Assembly: GCF_000346465.2 (NCBI RefSeq)
Contig: NC_034011.1
Coordinates: 2,999,508 to 3,063,507 of the forward strand
Length of the DNA stretch: 64,000 bases
Origin: Prunus persica
Taxonomy: Eukaryota > Streptophyta > Magnoliopsida > Rosales > Rosaceae
Reading direction: 5' to 3'
Part shown: positions 11,263 to 24,863 of the stretch, piece by piece
Numbering within the stretch: position 1 is the first letter of the stretch
How the letters are laid out: each line of letters starts with the position of its first letter
The notes under the pieces: generated by a model
What the model saw: the letters and a program-made list of their open reading frames with translations, nothing else
Told to the model about the DNA's origin: nothing
The model's database searches: none
Program-made: the position numbers and the translations under genes

Positions 11263-11831
11263 TTAATATATGAGCATTTCTTGACTGCACATTCTCTTAC
11301 AGCTTTCATTCCCTTCTCCTTTTTTATTGTTACAATTTTTACCGTTAACGATTTTTAATATAATTTAATATAATTATATAATATTAATCACTCATTTGAA
11401 CATAATCCATACCGTTATATTATGATCAAAACCGTAATTATGTAAGTAGAGCTGGCAAAATCCACCACTGTTAGTACTTAGTATATTCCAATTTATATCC
11501 GTCAATGAAATGAAAGGAGAAAAATGATATGACACCAAAAAGTAATTCAAGACTGGCAACTTGATTTTATTGCGACAACAAGTACATATTACACAGATTT
11601 TACTGCAACTTGATCATCCAGATGCTTGCAGTCGTTGATCTTATTGACTACCCTATAAAATTCATGTAATCACCGACCGCAAGTGCATGACAAATTATTT
11701 TTCTACAAAGAAACGGACTCACGTCATACTTTGTACACTCGCACACACAAAATCAACTAGAAACCTTTTGTTATTAAGAAGCTAATCATGTATAAGCTGA
11801 AGTTTTTGGGGCTAGCTAATTTTTATTATTA

Positions 11832-13002
11832 TTAATGAGCTGTATTATCTATGAGCCAGTCCAATTCATAGTCAACGACAGGAACCATGGAGGAAGATTG
11901 GAAATCTGGGACTTTGTCACATGTAGTAGCAGAAGCAACGCTACCTCCCTCATAATTTCCATTATTATAGAGCTCAGAAAAATCCACATTAAGAAAATCC
12001 GACAGAAAATTCTCATCCACCTTAAAATCCACCATGAACTTACACGAGCTGTTTTCATCATCCAATGGAAATATGGGTGACAGTGGTTCCTCAATCCCAG
12101 CAACTTGATCGGTGACCTGGTCAACGGCCACCAGTGGAGCATTATTGGACACGTGGTCATTGTCGTCCCGAATTTGGTCATCAAGATTTTGTGCCTCTTG
12201 GGGTATGAACACTTTGGTGCACCTTGATGCCTTTGTTCTGACCACTTTGGTGTATGAATTTGTATCGACTTTAGGGGGCTGTGTGGGTTTTGGGTTTTCT
12301 TGGGTTTGCTTTGGTGGTTTACGATTTCCATCGGAAAATGGGTGTCCTTGAATTTTCTTTCCAATCGTAGTGTTCCAGTAATTCTTGATTTCATTGTCTG
12401 TTCGGCCTGGGAGCCTTCCAGCGATCAAAGACCATCTGCACCAATAACACAATATTAAAACTCATATACTTTTTTATAAAAATAATATATGGAATCGAAC
12501 TTAGGGTAAATGCTATTAATCATTTGAGTTTTAAACAAATGTGCATTTATTTTATAGAATTAAATATTCAACTTCAATACGTGGTGAGACGTAGGATATT
12601 ATATTATTACCCAAAAATTATATACCTGTTTCCGAGGAGCTTGTGGAGCCTGATGATGAGCTCTTCTTCATCACGAGTGATGTTTCCTCTCTTGATATCC
12701 GGTCTTAGATAGTTCAACCATCGGAGCCTGCAACTTTTCCCACATCTCTTAAGCCCTGCAAAACCCATCCATTCCATCAAATCAATGATATGCCCTATGC
12801 ATTTACCTTTGAAATATATGAAGAAAAAGACAAGTTTTTTTTTTCTTTTCAGTAAAGCTATCTCACCTGCTCTTTTGGGAAGGTTTCTCCATTTGCCCTC
12901 ACCATGAACTCTTATATACTCTGTCAGTATTTTGTCTTCCATACCTGTCCATGCTCCTCTATTTAAGCCCTCATCTTTTGAACAACAAGGACTTCTTCCC
13001 AT
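11832..13002 (-). CDS. TT2-like: TT2-like R2R3-MYB (subgroup 5), proanthocyanidin regulator candidate
   Basis: Exons 13002-12867, 12755-12626 and 12435-11832 encode 289 residues with the standard MYB intron positions and phases. The MGRSPCCSK start is the classic R2R3 N-terminus. R2 spans about 14-64 and R3 about 67-116. R3 carries the bHLH-interaction signature ([12 protein letters not shown]). After R3 comes [16 protein letters not shown] at residues 153-168, the tail motif I associate with TT2/MYBPA2-type regulators. The acidic C-terminus ends DYELDWLID. Family members join a bHLH and a WD40 protein to switch on late flavonoid genes such as ANR and LAR for condensed tannins in seed coat and fruit. 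Tissue and targets here are inferred. A miR858-type site is present in exon 3. A TATA-like run and a GA tract lie upstream. It converges with the other MYB 11 kb away, but the two belong to different subgroups. Confidence 0.93.
12389..12409 (-). promoter_or_regulatory. miR858-type target site in TT2-like MYB
   Basis: The plus strand here differs from the recalled miR858 sequence at only three of 21 positions. The minus-strand mRNA is therefore a good target across the conserved PGRTDNEIK codons. Central pairing is intact. Confidence 0.55.
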
Positions 13003-13035
13003 CTATAGTCACCCTATAGAACTAAGGAACCTCAA

Positions 13036-13040
<5 letters not shown>

Positions 13041-13070
<30 letters not shown>
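13041..13070. repeat. (CT)n/(GA)n tract in the leader of the TT2-like MYB
   Basis: A pure CT run on the plus strand reads as GA on the coding strand of the MYB, about 40-70 bases before its ATG, so it is probably 5' UTR. Confidence 0.9.
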
Positions 13071-13072
<2 letters not shown>

Positions 13073-13121
13073 ATGGGAATACTAATAAGTTGTGGGCAGA
13101 TGAAGAGAGAGTGGAAGATAT

Positions 13122-13132
13122 GTATATATATT
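13122..13132 (-). promoter_or_regulatory. Possible TATA box of the TT2-like MYB
   Basis: An alternating TA stretch sits about 120 bases upstream of the ATG and 50 bases upstream of the GA tract, which fits a TATA element. It rests on position only. Confidence 0.35.
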
Positions 13133-14844
13133 GGTACAATGAAGGGCATGAATCATTAAGGACCCCACTGCAACTGGGTTTACTATATTAGTATTATACC
13201 TAAAAAATAAAGAAAACAAGGGGGTCACAGAAGTGTTTAGGTTGCATGTGATTTAGGAAAACTTTCTTTTGCCTAACAGTTCTTCTAGTATTCAGGGAAC
13301 AAATTAAATAGTATAATACTAATTACCAAGAAATTAAATTAAATTGTGCATAGGTTCAATTATTTTGTATGCTTTGCACTTAAAAAAAACCAGGGTGGGG
13401 GTGGGGGTGGTGATGATGATACGTACCTCTACCTTAAAGCTAAAAACTAAATAAATAATTAATTAAAACCATATATAAATTAGACTGAGCTTATTATTAT
13501 GTCTCTCATGGGCTGCTGCTTTGTGCTAGCTAACTTTCTCACACGCCCTTGAAAGTTGGTTGAAAAAGAAACAAATTTATGTCCGAATATGTTATATTTT
13601 GCCTCCAATCCAACATGCAAGGAAATTTGTAGTGTTTGAATTGGGAAGAAAGCATTGGCTGTTTCTGTTGGAACCATTATTGGGGAGAGGCCATCTGCCC
13701 ATATTCAAAGCGTGGACCACAACATATCTGGTTAATGGCCATGTGGGATGCTCGATCATGTCATCGATCATGTCATGGAAAAGTAACTTGTGATTCAGAT
13801 TCACAATCTAAAATAAGAAATTATAAGTATTTATTTCAATGTACAATAAAAATTGGTTGAAAAGTTGAAGTGATTTGAGTAATACTTTGTTGTCTTCAAT
13901 TGAATTATGCCGTTGGGTTTAATCCAATCGTAGTTAGTTTGGTCCTCCTAACCCAACAATTTTGTAGTGGTTCTAGTCCCTACTTAGCAATTCTCTCAAC
14001 TAAACTGGAACAAAATAGCAAAGTAAATACAAGTTTTAGTATAGTATGGCAAAAATGTGTTCCTCGTGGGTGGTTAAGGCGAATCGAGAAGTGCATATTG
14101 CTAGTATATTATTCAAGAATCATATCAATTGGATATTGCAATAACGCATTTCACCCCTTGTGATATGACCATGGTGAGGATAACTTTGTGCTTTTTACCC
14201 CTTGTTAATGAGGTATCCACTCAAGTCTAATTTCCCCCTGCCAACAACCAATAATGATTAGGAATCCAATGGAGCTCTCTCTCGATCCAAAATGTGTATC
14301 TCGCTGTCCTTCCCATTACTACCCATAACACACGATGATGAACCCTAGTTTCGGAGAGGATGCCAAAACGCAGTGTTTCACAGCTATAATTATAACTTAT
14401 ATGAGATTAAGCCCTAAAACCTACATATGCTAGATGATTAAGGTGGACCTTAATCATGAATAAACATGATACCATGATGTGATTCGTGAATGTGAAGCAC
14501 CAACTTACTTGTCATCCATGGAGGCGGGCGGCTGCTGCTACCATTCAACATGGCAGAGGACAATCAATCAATAGCATATAAATGTAGTGGTCACCAACTT
14601 TAGCCTTTTCTGAAGCGCATTTGTGCGTGCGTCTAGTCTTTCTCTGCCATCCCCAACAGAGTAGAGACAGCAGATCACTCACATCTCTTATGTGGGGGGC
14701 CGTCAACCTCCTTAATTTGTCATGCACTTAGGACCGTGAACCTTTCTTTTTTTGGTACTTATTATTAACTGCTAATTATATTGTCAAACTAATTAATCAC
14801 AATCAAGGAGGTTAATCAAAATCAACGCTAGTCTACGACATGGT

Positions 14845-14952
14845 GTTCAATATGAATACTTGAAAATGCAATATTACTCATTCTGTTATCATATCGAGTT
14901 CAATATGAATACTTGAAAATACAATGTTACCACTCATTCTAGTTATCATAAT
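14845..14952 (+). repeat. 53-base tandem duplication
   Basis: GTTCAATATGAATACTTGAA begins at 14845 and again at 14898. The two units differ by a few substitutions and a small indel. Confidence 0.8.
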
Positions 14953-16315
14953 TCATTGGGTGTTTTCGAGTGTTCATATTTAAGTAAAAGTTGCACCTGA
15001 AAATTCGTATGAATTCATTTAGGTGGGGACTATTCTAGTAAATAATGCGCCGTTGTCATGATCTCATTTTTAGCACTTTTGGCACATATAGTGACGTCCT
15101 TAAGAAAAGCTTCTAGACTTTAGTATGTTGTCCGTTTAATTACACACACACACATATATATATATATAGTGAGTCTTTTTTTAATTACAAATTGGTTACC
15201 ATGTAATGTAGTTCGTTAAGCCGAATTATCATCTCTTAGATTTTTATTTATGGAAAAAAAGAGTACACGGTAAGGTAAATGATCTAAACATGTGATACAA
15301 ATAGTATTATTATGTTGCTTTACCTAAACGCCTCTAAGTTATGTATTGATATATTATTTGAACGATTTCCTTTTATATATACATATACGAGAAAATTTGC
15401 TTAATTGTTTAAGAAGGGAAACCAATCGAACCAAACTAACGGATATGTAAAATATAAATTTGAGACTTAAGCAGAACTAATCTGAATCGTTAAAACTTTT
15501 TTAATTCTAGTGTGATGTTTGGAAACCTAAACCAAACAAAAAACGTACCGTGCCCACCCTAACACTAAGAGAGAGGCCTCTAGCAACCTTATCCTCCCAA
15601 GGTCTTGGAGTAGAATTGTCCTTGGATAGTGCCGATTACGTATAGATGGATTCCAGAAGGTAAGCACCACAACAATAAGTTAGCATGTCAGACAGTCACT
15701 GGCTCTTGAATGTGACTAAAAACTAAAGTGTGACCACATCAAATGCAAAGACTTTTTGGGCCAAAACATCATCTCACGCGATTGGATTGATTTCACACTA
15801 CCGTATATAGACAACTTTCATTATTAACATGTGGAAATTCAAAAGTTTCCTTTGTTTTTGTCATCCAACTGACGTTCAAGAGCATTCTGATTTCTCACCC
15901 AAATTACTTTGCTTTATGATTTCTCACGGAAAATACTTAGCTTATGATTTGCTAGAAAAGAAAAAAAAAAAGAACTTTGCTAGATATTATTTATCTCAGT
16001 AAAAAGCAAAAAATTTGTACCAAAATTGGTTCAGAACAGTAACTAAGCACCCAAGGTCATGGGTTTAAATCCCCTCTAATAATATCGTTTGTATTAACCC
16101 ATTATCGGTATCACATTCGATTTGTGCAAATCCTATGATATTAGACAGATTGTACGTTTATGCATGAAGGTCAAATGTGTCGATGCTTTACAACTATTTA
16201 ATTCAACTAGTTTTTTGTTTTCAATTTTAAACTGTTCATATATGTAATATAGATCCGTTTTATTCCTGATAAAATGAAATCGTGTCTTCATGTCGTGTGC
16301 TATACGTATATATAT

Positions 16316-16316
<1 letters not shown>

Positions 16317-16356
<40 letters not shown>
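16317..16356 (+). repeat. (GA)n microsatellite
   Basis: A run of nearly perfect GA repeats in intergenic DNA. The open frame across it is low complexity and not a gene. Confidence 0.9.
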
Positions 16357-16360
<4 letters not shown>

Positions 16361-17674
16361 GAAACTCATGTTGTGGAAGCTGGACATGCGTGTAAGCCTC
16401 CACATATATGCGGTTTTAAGACGAGAAAGGAAAAGAAAAGCAAGTCTTGTTTGACAAATGAGATAAAAAGAAAGAAGTTATAACACGTTGCATAATGAAG
16501 TTGAATAATAAGAAGAAAATAGGAGAAGCAAGTGCATGTATCAAGATTCAGAACGAATTAGATGATATCATCCTTTACTTTTCTAGTCAATAATCGTACA
16601 ATACAACTCTAGGAAATGCTGGCAGTGTCTCTCATATCAACAAAATTCTTCTTATCCTTGACTTGCCTAACCTCATATCATTTAGGCTAAAAAAGAAACA
16701 GAGCTAAACTGGACTGGAGTTGACTGTTAGCTTAACGATGAAACGTTAGTGTCTTCCGCACACCCACCATTCAAATCTAGTATATATGTATATATATTAT
16801 GCTTTTGGGTCACATCACAAAGCTCAAAATCACAAAACAAAGCTGCACAATGAATTTGTAAATATCTGGTTTGCCACTTTTTATAATCCATGCATGATCA
16901 CTTGGGGTGCAAGCAAAATTAGTAAAAAAATGTAATGTACAAAGGTGTCCAACCAATTCTTGTTTTTAAATGATTACCATACAAATAAGATCCAAGCCAA
17001 AAAGCTTTCAAGAAAATATTTATATAAAAAAACTACAGATAACAAATTAGATTACAAAGCCCAACCCAACAAACTCTAGTAGGCTGAGAGTTGGCCTTAT
17101 GAGCCTATGAAATGGAAAAATGCCAGTCCAACCCAAATGATCAACAAATTCAAAAGACAATGCTGTAGCTTACTACACTGACTTTAACCCACCTAATTAT
17201 CTTTTTCTTAGCAAGTAATTACAGATTTGTGCTTCTATCAATCCAAATACTGCTCCTGCTTTTGCTAGCCAAAACCTGTGGTACAAAACAGTTAAAAGAT
17301 TAAGCGACAAACAACGAACCCAGATTTACAAGCAATGTCAATGAACTAAAGTCTGGTAAGCACTAGAACCAATCCGAAGCTTGGGGAATCCCATGACCTA
17401 AGATAAGATGCAAACTGAACTAGATAGCTTGGACAATAGGGGCCAAGTCAAAATGGCTCTTAGGTTAGATGACTCCTAAGTAGGGAATCTAAGGGTCAAT
17501 TCAAAATGAAATATTATATTCCTCCGAGAAGATCATGTTTTGCTGTACTTCTATTGTAGTTTCTAGCCTAGAAGGATGAAAGGGAATCATAAAACTAGTG
17601 AATGAGGAAGCTTACCAACATATCTAAGAACTTAAATCCACAAGGAGACCCAATAAACACTGATAACTGATGTC

Positions 17675-20600
17675 TTAGAATCGCGTCATTTGCTGCAGCA
17701 TTTGAGAACCAGTTGATTGTGAAACCAACTGTTCTGCACCAAGTGAAGGTCTTAAGTGGTTGGCACCAACTGGATTGCCAAACCCTCTCATCATCTCTTT
17801 AGGATTATTGGTATTCGTTTCCAGGTGCGATGATTCCATCAGCGTCCGTATCTGACCAAATGGTTAGTTGTAGACCAGCTTTTACTTTTGCTTAAAAACA
17901 AAGGAATATTGAAAGGAAACACATATACACATAAAATTGCAGCTTACCATATCTAAACGCTTCTTGTGTAGATCACTTGACAACTGCATGTTATAACTTA
18001 TAAGCAAGATATCCAATAAATCTCTTCAATCGACTTGATAATAATAATAATAATAATAAAATAAAGGATTGTACTAAAAAGGGCATATATGGGATTGATG
18101 AGATCATGGCAATGTTTCACCCAGAGAGAGAGAGATTTGTGGTTTCAATAGTTGATTACAAATTCAACCAAACAAACATAGCATATTCAACTTAAAAAGT
18201 ACTTATCCTATTTGAAACAGATGCACCAATGTTTATTCCAAGATGTCGAAGATGCTTACAGATTTGTTTTGGTACTTCCTCTCTTCACTTGAAAATCCAG
18301 GAATTGTCAAATTCCAATTTTTCTCTGCAAAATTAGTTTAATGCATTAAATTTGGTACACTTGCGCCAACTATGATTTATATAAAGGATAAGTGTGCCCA
18401 ATATTTTGTTAAATGCTACCATAGCTTCCATGCTATTATTGTAGATATCTCCACAAGCCTCAGATTCATCCCATGAGCCTAAAATTGACCTTAATGAACT
18501 TCAAAACTCATAATTTACTAAAAAATAACGATACTATCCAACCCGTGAGCCTTATTATTATTATTATTATTATTATTTCTGATAATCAATAAACTCCGAT
18601 GATACTTGGAAAACTCAAAATCTAATAAGTAAAATCAAGAAGAAAAATACAGGGAAAGATAAGCACAACGATAGGGCACAACATGGGGCCAACAACAAAT
18701 CCAAAGACAAATAAATACACAGCCAGGAGTACATTGGTCTGATTCAGACACGAATCAGATTAAGTATATGAACACAGATTTGTTAACAATGAGACAGATC
18801 AGTTAAATTCAATGATTTCTTTAGTATGCATATTCATCAACCTCTCTTTTTGCATCATATTTCAACTCATACAGATCTTTCTCTAATCATCAAACTGGGA
18901 GAACAGTAAACTAGTTATGCAACTTCTATAACATAAAAAATTCACCAATAATTACAAGAAATATGGAGATGAGATGTGGTACAGCACAAACCTAGGTGTA
19001 GCAACACATCCTTGGACTCCAACGTTGAAGATTTTCTATGCTTTGCCAAATTGCATGCATATGTTGTCACCTGAAATAGGTACAGGATAAGTACGTAATG
19101 TCCATGCAACATGTCATAAAAAGCTTGACGAGGCAGAACTTGGAAAGAGAAAAGTACATGTTAGCAATATAAAAATTGATTTGGGCCACACAAACATGAT
19201 TAAGAGGACTTGTATATCCTACAGATGACAAGTTGAGATGTATCTCAGTTGCCCAAATGTGATCTACAGATGATATGCAACCAGACGTCATTATATATAG
19301 TACAAAATGTTAGCATGTCACCGAGCCTCACAGAATCAATGAAGTCATCAGCAATCTCCAAGAGAAGATCTTCAACTTCAGGATCCAGCCTTCCCTGTGA
19401 ATCAATCTGGGCAGGAAGAAAAGGTTCTCAATGAGAAATTTATTAGCACATACCCCAACCCCATATACACACCAAAAAAGCAAAAGAAAAAATTGAGTAA
19501 ATAAGAAGGAAAGACCTGAGAGACTAAATCTTGTATCTTTCTCTTCCCAAGAAGTTGGTTAGTTGCTTCTGTTCCTTGGCTTGAACTTCCTCCTGGTGTA
19601 GTTGTACCAGATGCAGTAGCATCAGGCTGTGATCCTGTTAAACTAAGAGATTTCTGGCCTGCAGGTACAGCCATTCTCGGGGAGTTCTGCTGCTGCTGAT
19701 TCAAGGGCTGTTGCTGTGATTGTTGCTGTATTTGCTGCTGCTGTTGTTGATGCTGCGGCAGCTGCTGCAGTTGCTGTTGCTGTTGCTGTTGGAGCTGTGG
19801 ATGGCTCAGTTGTTGCTGCTGCTGTACAAGCTGGGATAACTGTTGCTGGTTCAAGGGCATAGACTTTTGCGAAGCCAACTGCTGCTGATAGAGAACCTGT
19901 TGCTGCCTCTGCTGTTGAAGACGGAATGAAGGTGAGCCAGTGCCAGAAATGGTTGGCATTTGCTTGAACCACTGTTGTGATAAAGAATTCTGCACCATCG
20001 CTGGCTGTCCATTCTGAGTCATCCCAGATGGCTGGGGGTTCATAAATGCAAGTGAAGGTGTTCTTGGCAAGCTCTGAACCTGTATTTTATAAACTCAGAT
20101 TAAATGTCTCAACCATGAATTAATATATACATTAAAGACATGCATAGAGTAACAGCATTGCCAAAGATCGTCAAACTTCATAAATACATCTCTATCTTTC
20201 CATGGAAGAAAGATGGTAATACTGTAGCAACAACGTTAAAATTACACGAATTCTACACAATTATCCATTAAGGGGAGCCACTACAAAACAAAGTGGATCA
20301 TTGCATAATGATTGAATCCATTTCCAAACAAAAGAAGAAACGAAAAATGATCCTACGTATGGTTAGACCTGATATGGAATAGGCTAATGTTGGATGCTAC
20401 AAGTAAATGACAACAACAACCAAAAGAGAAAGAAAAATACATTTACTGGGCGGACCTAATTGGGTTCTCATTTGCTGCTAGGTACAAACCTAGGACCTCA
20501 TTGGGTACTAGGGTGAGGCTTGCACATGATACTAAGAAACCAATCCAGCATCTTGACATCATTGTTTCTACAATATACTATATTATAACTTTATACACTT

Positions 20601-22787
20601 TCCAAGATTTAAGGGGAATATAAAGCATGCACATACCTCAAAAGTGATATCCCACATGTAAAATCAAACAGGTATTTTGGCAATTTTATAGTTGGCTACA
20701 AAAGCAGGAGTGCCATTGTGGTAGATGATCCTGATTCATTTGTTACATGCAGATCTTAAATGAAGGTTTGAAATATAAATCAACCAAGGAAAGGCAAAAC
20801 AATAGAGCAACCTGAAAACAATAGAGCAACCTGATACATCATACATGGTCTGACCTTTGGCTTATGTCTTTAAACAAGACTAGAGGAAAATTCACCAAGA
20901 AAATGGTGAATATTAGGGTAACGGGTTCTCCACTCTCTTATATCCAAAACCATCTTAGAATCAGAAACTGGAATTTTACAGTTTGAATTTCTCCTCTCAA
21001 ACCCAAGAACAAAAAACCTCCATTCACCTGAAACAGTTCAGACTACAAATGCAGAGCCAAAAGCAAGTCGACCTCACTGCATTGGCCCTTTTTGCAGGGT
21101 CCAACACCAACACCAACACCAACACTTAAGACAAATCAATTGAGAGAAATTCAAACTGAAGAAATACTCATTACATGCCATACATGACCAGCTGAAGTGA
21201 GTACTCCGTATTCCCAACTTCATATAATAATTTGCATATACATATAAGAAACTGAAAAACAGATAAATGTAGCAGTTGGTGGAATAAAGTAGAAGATGTC
21301 CAAATCACCAGATCAAGCAAGAGTAAAGTATGCAATATTATACCTGTGCAGAGGTGAGAGAACTTTGTTGGGCCAATTGTTGCCTAAGTTGGCCCGAATT
21401 CATTCTCTGTTGAGCAAAAGAGGCGAGCGCCCCATTAGCTCTTAGTTGAGAACTTAAATTGATGGATCCCATCATCCCCATTGCTTGTGTCCCTTGTAAA
21501 GATTGCGCAGGAGAATTACCTGCATGAAACTGGGAACCTTGGACGAGCCCACCTTTTTGTCTCGGCTGCATAAAGAATTTACTGGTATTGTTAAACAAGA
21601 ACATTTCCAATTTTAGGAAAGCATTAAGTTCACTGGTTTGCTTACTTGACTGGCTATATATATTATGCAACAGCAAAGAAACCAAAGCAACACGTCTATC
21701 ACTCCAACAACACTGATGCATTAATATTCAATTCGGAATTGAAAAGGGCTTTGATATACCATAAAAATATTATTGTTTTCTACAATTTAAAATTTGTTTG
21801 CATTTGATTTTTTATGGTAATGATGTACTTTACTACACCATTTAGGATATGAATAACTTAAGTCAGGAAGTGTAGCATAACTATGTAGCATGGTTTTGCC
21901 CTTATTGAAGCAACCGGCTATCCCAACATAACATTCACAGAAAAACACATCAACAAACTTCTGTTGTTACAAAAAACACTACAACTAATGCATTTCCACT
22001 TCCTTCAACAAGTACTCTGGAAACGCACACTCACCGCATTCACCTGTCCATATCAAAAGAAAAACAGCAAATTTCATGACGAAAATTAAACTCATACCGA
22101 GGCCAACATCTGCGGCTGCAGATTGAATTGTGCAGCTGCCACAGCAGCAGCGCTAGACAACATGGGTAAGTGGCCACTCTGCGCCATCAAAGCAGATCGC
22201 GACAAGTTTCCGCCACCAATTTGTTGCTGCGACTGCTGTGGCTGGTTTTGCTGTTGCAGCTGATTCTGCTGTTGAATAGCACCGGAGCCACCAAAATTCA
22301 CCTGCGGATACGAACCCCCCTGCTGCCTCATCATACCAAAATGCTGCTGCTGCTGCTGGTTCTGAGTCTGTTGCTGAAGTTGGTTCACTCGGGACATCGA
22401 AGTAGACCTCTGCAGGGTCTGCTGGAGCTGGTAATTGGACATGGAATTCACATTCACATTCTGGGATTGTTGCACCAATGACTGAGATTGCTGTTGCTGC
22501 TGCTGTTGGTTCAATTTTTGCGTGTAATCTAATCCAACAGTGGGTGTAATATGCTGGTTTTGAGGGAGAGAGATGTTGGACAAAGGAGGGAGGGGAGGGG
22601 ATGAGATTTGAGGAGATTGGGCGAGAGCTGAAGGGGATGGAATTGGTGGGTTTGCGGAAGAGTTTGATGGGTTTTGGTTAATTATAATGTTTGTGGCTGC
22701 TGCTGTTGATGCTGCAGTTGGGTCAATGCTGTTGGGGTTTGAGGGTTGCAGGGGTTTTGGGGATGAAGATGGGCCACTTTCAGCCAT
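17675..22787 (-). CDS. TAF12B: TFIID/SAGA subunit TAF12b (EER4 type)
   Basis: Eight exons (22787-22098, 21565-21344, 20079-19516, 19406-19332, 19070-18992, 18324-18260, 17983-17948, 17851-17675) join in frame to 635 residues. About 480 residues of P/S/N- and Q-rich low-complexity sequence, with poly-Q runs encoded by mixed CAG/CAA, precede the histone-fold domain (about 480-555). Visible histone-fold stretches are [47 protein letters not shown] and [14 protein letters not shown]12 pairs with TAF4 through this H2B-like fold inside TFIID and is also a SAGA subunit. The Arabidopsis relative EER4 affects ethylene and cytokinin responses. A short tail follows, ending QMTRF. The start is the first ATG of the Q-rich exon (MAESGPSSS). 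Long Q-rich N-termini are normal for plant TAF12b. The gene sits in tandem orientation downstream of TFIIIC, as recalled for Arabidopsis. Confidence 0.95.
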
Positions 22788-24863
22788 GTTTCAAAATTCG
22801 TTTGCTTTTCTTTGAACAATTGGGTTGATGGGTTTCGTTGTTCTTGATGAAAAAGACGCTAATTCATTCTGGAAATTTATTTTCTTGGTTTCTGATACTG
22901 GAAACCAAAAGTTTCAGAGAGCGAGCGAGAGAGGGGTTGAAGAAGAAGGACAGCTTTGGAGAGAGAGAGGCAGAGGGAGAGGAGGTCGAATCTGGTGCAC
23001 ACACGTCAGCAGACGGGCAACCAAGGGGTGGGCCACACGTGTGACTTGGTTGCAGAAGAAACTTTGGACCTTGGAGTCAACAAATCATATACGTTCGGGC
23101 AAAACAAATCATATACGTGAAAATCTAGACCGTTTATTATCTGCAGGTGACACATGGAGACCTGGTTGTTATTGTCGCTTTAAATCAACATATGATCCAT
23201 TCTTTTCTTCTTCTTTTTTTTCTTTTTAAATCTCATTTTATCGATGCAATTTCCATCACAATCCTTATGCAAATGAGATTAAAAAGTTAGAAAGATAAAA
23301 AATGAGTACACGATTACTATTTTGAAATGTCATTAAGAATAATTATCCAACGATCTGAATTTATATTTACATGTGCATGTATATGATATGTTTTGGTTTT
23401 ACGTCATTGAGACATAAATTTTAGAACGCCATTAACAATTTGTAAATATACTTTTTTGTAATTGACACTTTCTCAAATCACAAAACCTAAATTGGTTGTA
23501 ATTTTAGTGTAAGATAGTCACAGAGGTTCTACTTAATAGATGTACTTTAGTTAAATCTACGAAAAAAGAAGAGTTGAGAATATAAGTTTACTTATAAAGT
23601 AAAATTTGCATGTGCATGTTATATGTTTTGGTCTTACGTCATTAAAGTATAAATGATCAATCAACCGTTGACAATCATTTATTAATATCTTATATAGACG
23701 TCTCAAAATATTTGATTTTGCAACATACTATATGATCAAATATTTATTGACATTTATTAAAAGTCATTTGCCAGTCAAATGTTCGTCTTTTCACAAAATA
23801 TTCTTTTTATGTTGTTTGAATTTAATGATATTCAAATTGAAGTGGTTTAGCTGTCTATGAAGCTAATTTTCTCCTTTTAATTTGTAATTGACTTTGATTT
23901 TCATAGTGAATTGATTCACAGACTGGACTATAAGTCATGCAATTTTCTTATGGGTGCATTTTGCTTGATCGACATCTGTATTTGTTTTGTACTTGGTTGA
24001 AATTGCATGATATCTGCTTAGTTTTTGTTATGCTATTACTTTTGGATGTGAAGATAAATACACAATACCACTCGAATTATAAAACCCGGTAATTTTATAT
24101 GACATATAGTTTTAGAGGCATCAACTCCTATTTCATCCTTACAAAAAAAAAAAACAAACTCGTATTTCATTGTTTTAGATCTCAATTGATGTGACAGTAT
24201 TTCAATTGTTCATTTTGAAACTGTTGTTGAATTTTTTATTTTTTTTAAATACAAGTAACAATCTAAACTAATGAAACCGTCATGGAATTTTTTATTTTTT
24301 TATAATACAAGCAATAATCTAAACTAGAAGGAGGAGGAGGGTTTCTCACACACACACAATCAAGGTGCCATGAAAATTCGAACCTGAAACCACTAATATG
24401 CAAGTCAATGCCCTTTTCCACTATGCTAAATCCCGTTAGCGCTACGGGACTTATATATAACAAGAGAAGGCCACATCAGTTAGCATCAACAAGTTGGCAG
24501 TAGGAAGGTGAAAATAAAATCAGTCCATCATCAGCTACAGCACAAGATTTTTATTTTGTACCTTTGCTAAAGCATAGGTAAAGAAAGGCACAAGTACAAT
24601 CAGGGCACCACTATTGGAAACAAAAATTACAGTGAGGAGCTTTTTTTTTTCCGCGAGAAAAGGGAATTGGGAATGGAAAATCATTTTCATGTTTTCATAA
24701 GACTGATTTTTCAGAACCTCATACATTGCAGAGCTATACAGAAATTGCCAAATCTGTGAATGCATATATTTTAATCACATCCTGTACAAGAAACTTTAAC
24801 CCACAAAGCACGTCGAACAACAAGTACAGCTCCAAAATAGATCTAGAACAAGACGCTAAACGT
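22788..24863. other. TAF12b leader/promoter and TFIIIC 3' flank
   Basis: A GA-rich plus-strand stretch at 22915-22990 (CT on the TAF12b coding strand) is probably its 5' UTR. The rest is AT-rich, with two similar patches around 23370-23415 and 23600-23650 (GCATGT..ATATGTTTTGG..TTACGTCATT). The part near 24500-24863 is likely the 3' UTR of the TFIIIC gene. I see no separate gene. Confidence 0.5.

Larger units (their letters stand above)
13160..17674. other. 4.5-kb intergenic region without a visible gene
   Basis: I see no coding sequence with family likeness on either strand. Contents: a G-rich GGTGGGGG patch near 13390-13420; a 53-base tandem duplication at 14845-14952; a (CA)(TA) microsatellite near 15143-15168; a (GA)n run at 16317-16356; and a TA-rich patch near 16780-16800. 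The last few hundred bases before 17675 are probably the 3' UTR of the TAF12b gene. Confidence 0.6.

Noticed and set aside
11849..12394. 181-codon frame inside the last exon of the TT2-like MYB
   Set aside because: It is a shifted frame of the MYB exon on the same strand and shows no family likeness.
19643..19972. Ala/Thr-rich frame over the Q-rich TAF12b exon
   Set aside because: CAG/CAA repeats read in another frame give Ala/Thr runs; the histone-fold gene explains the sequence. The same applies to the plus-strand Leu-rich frame at 22170-22481.
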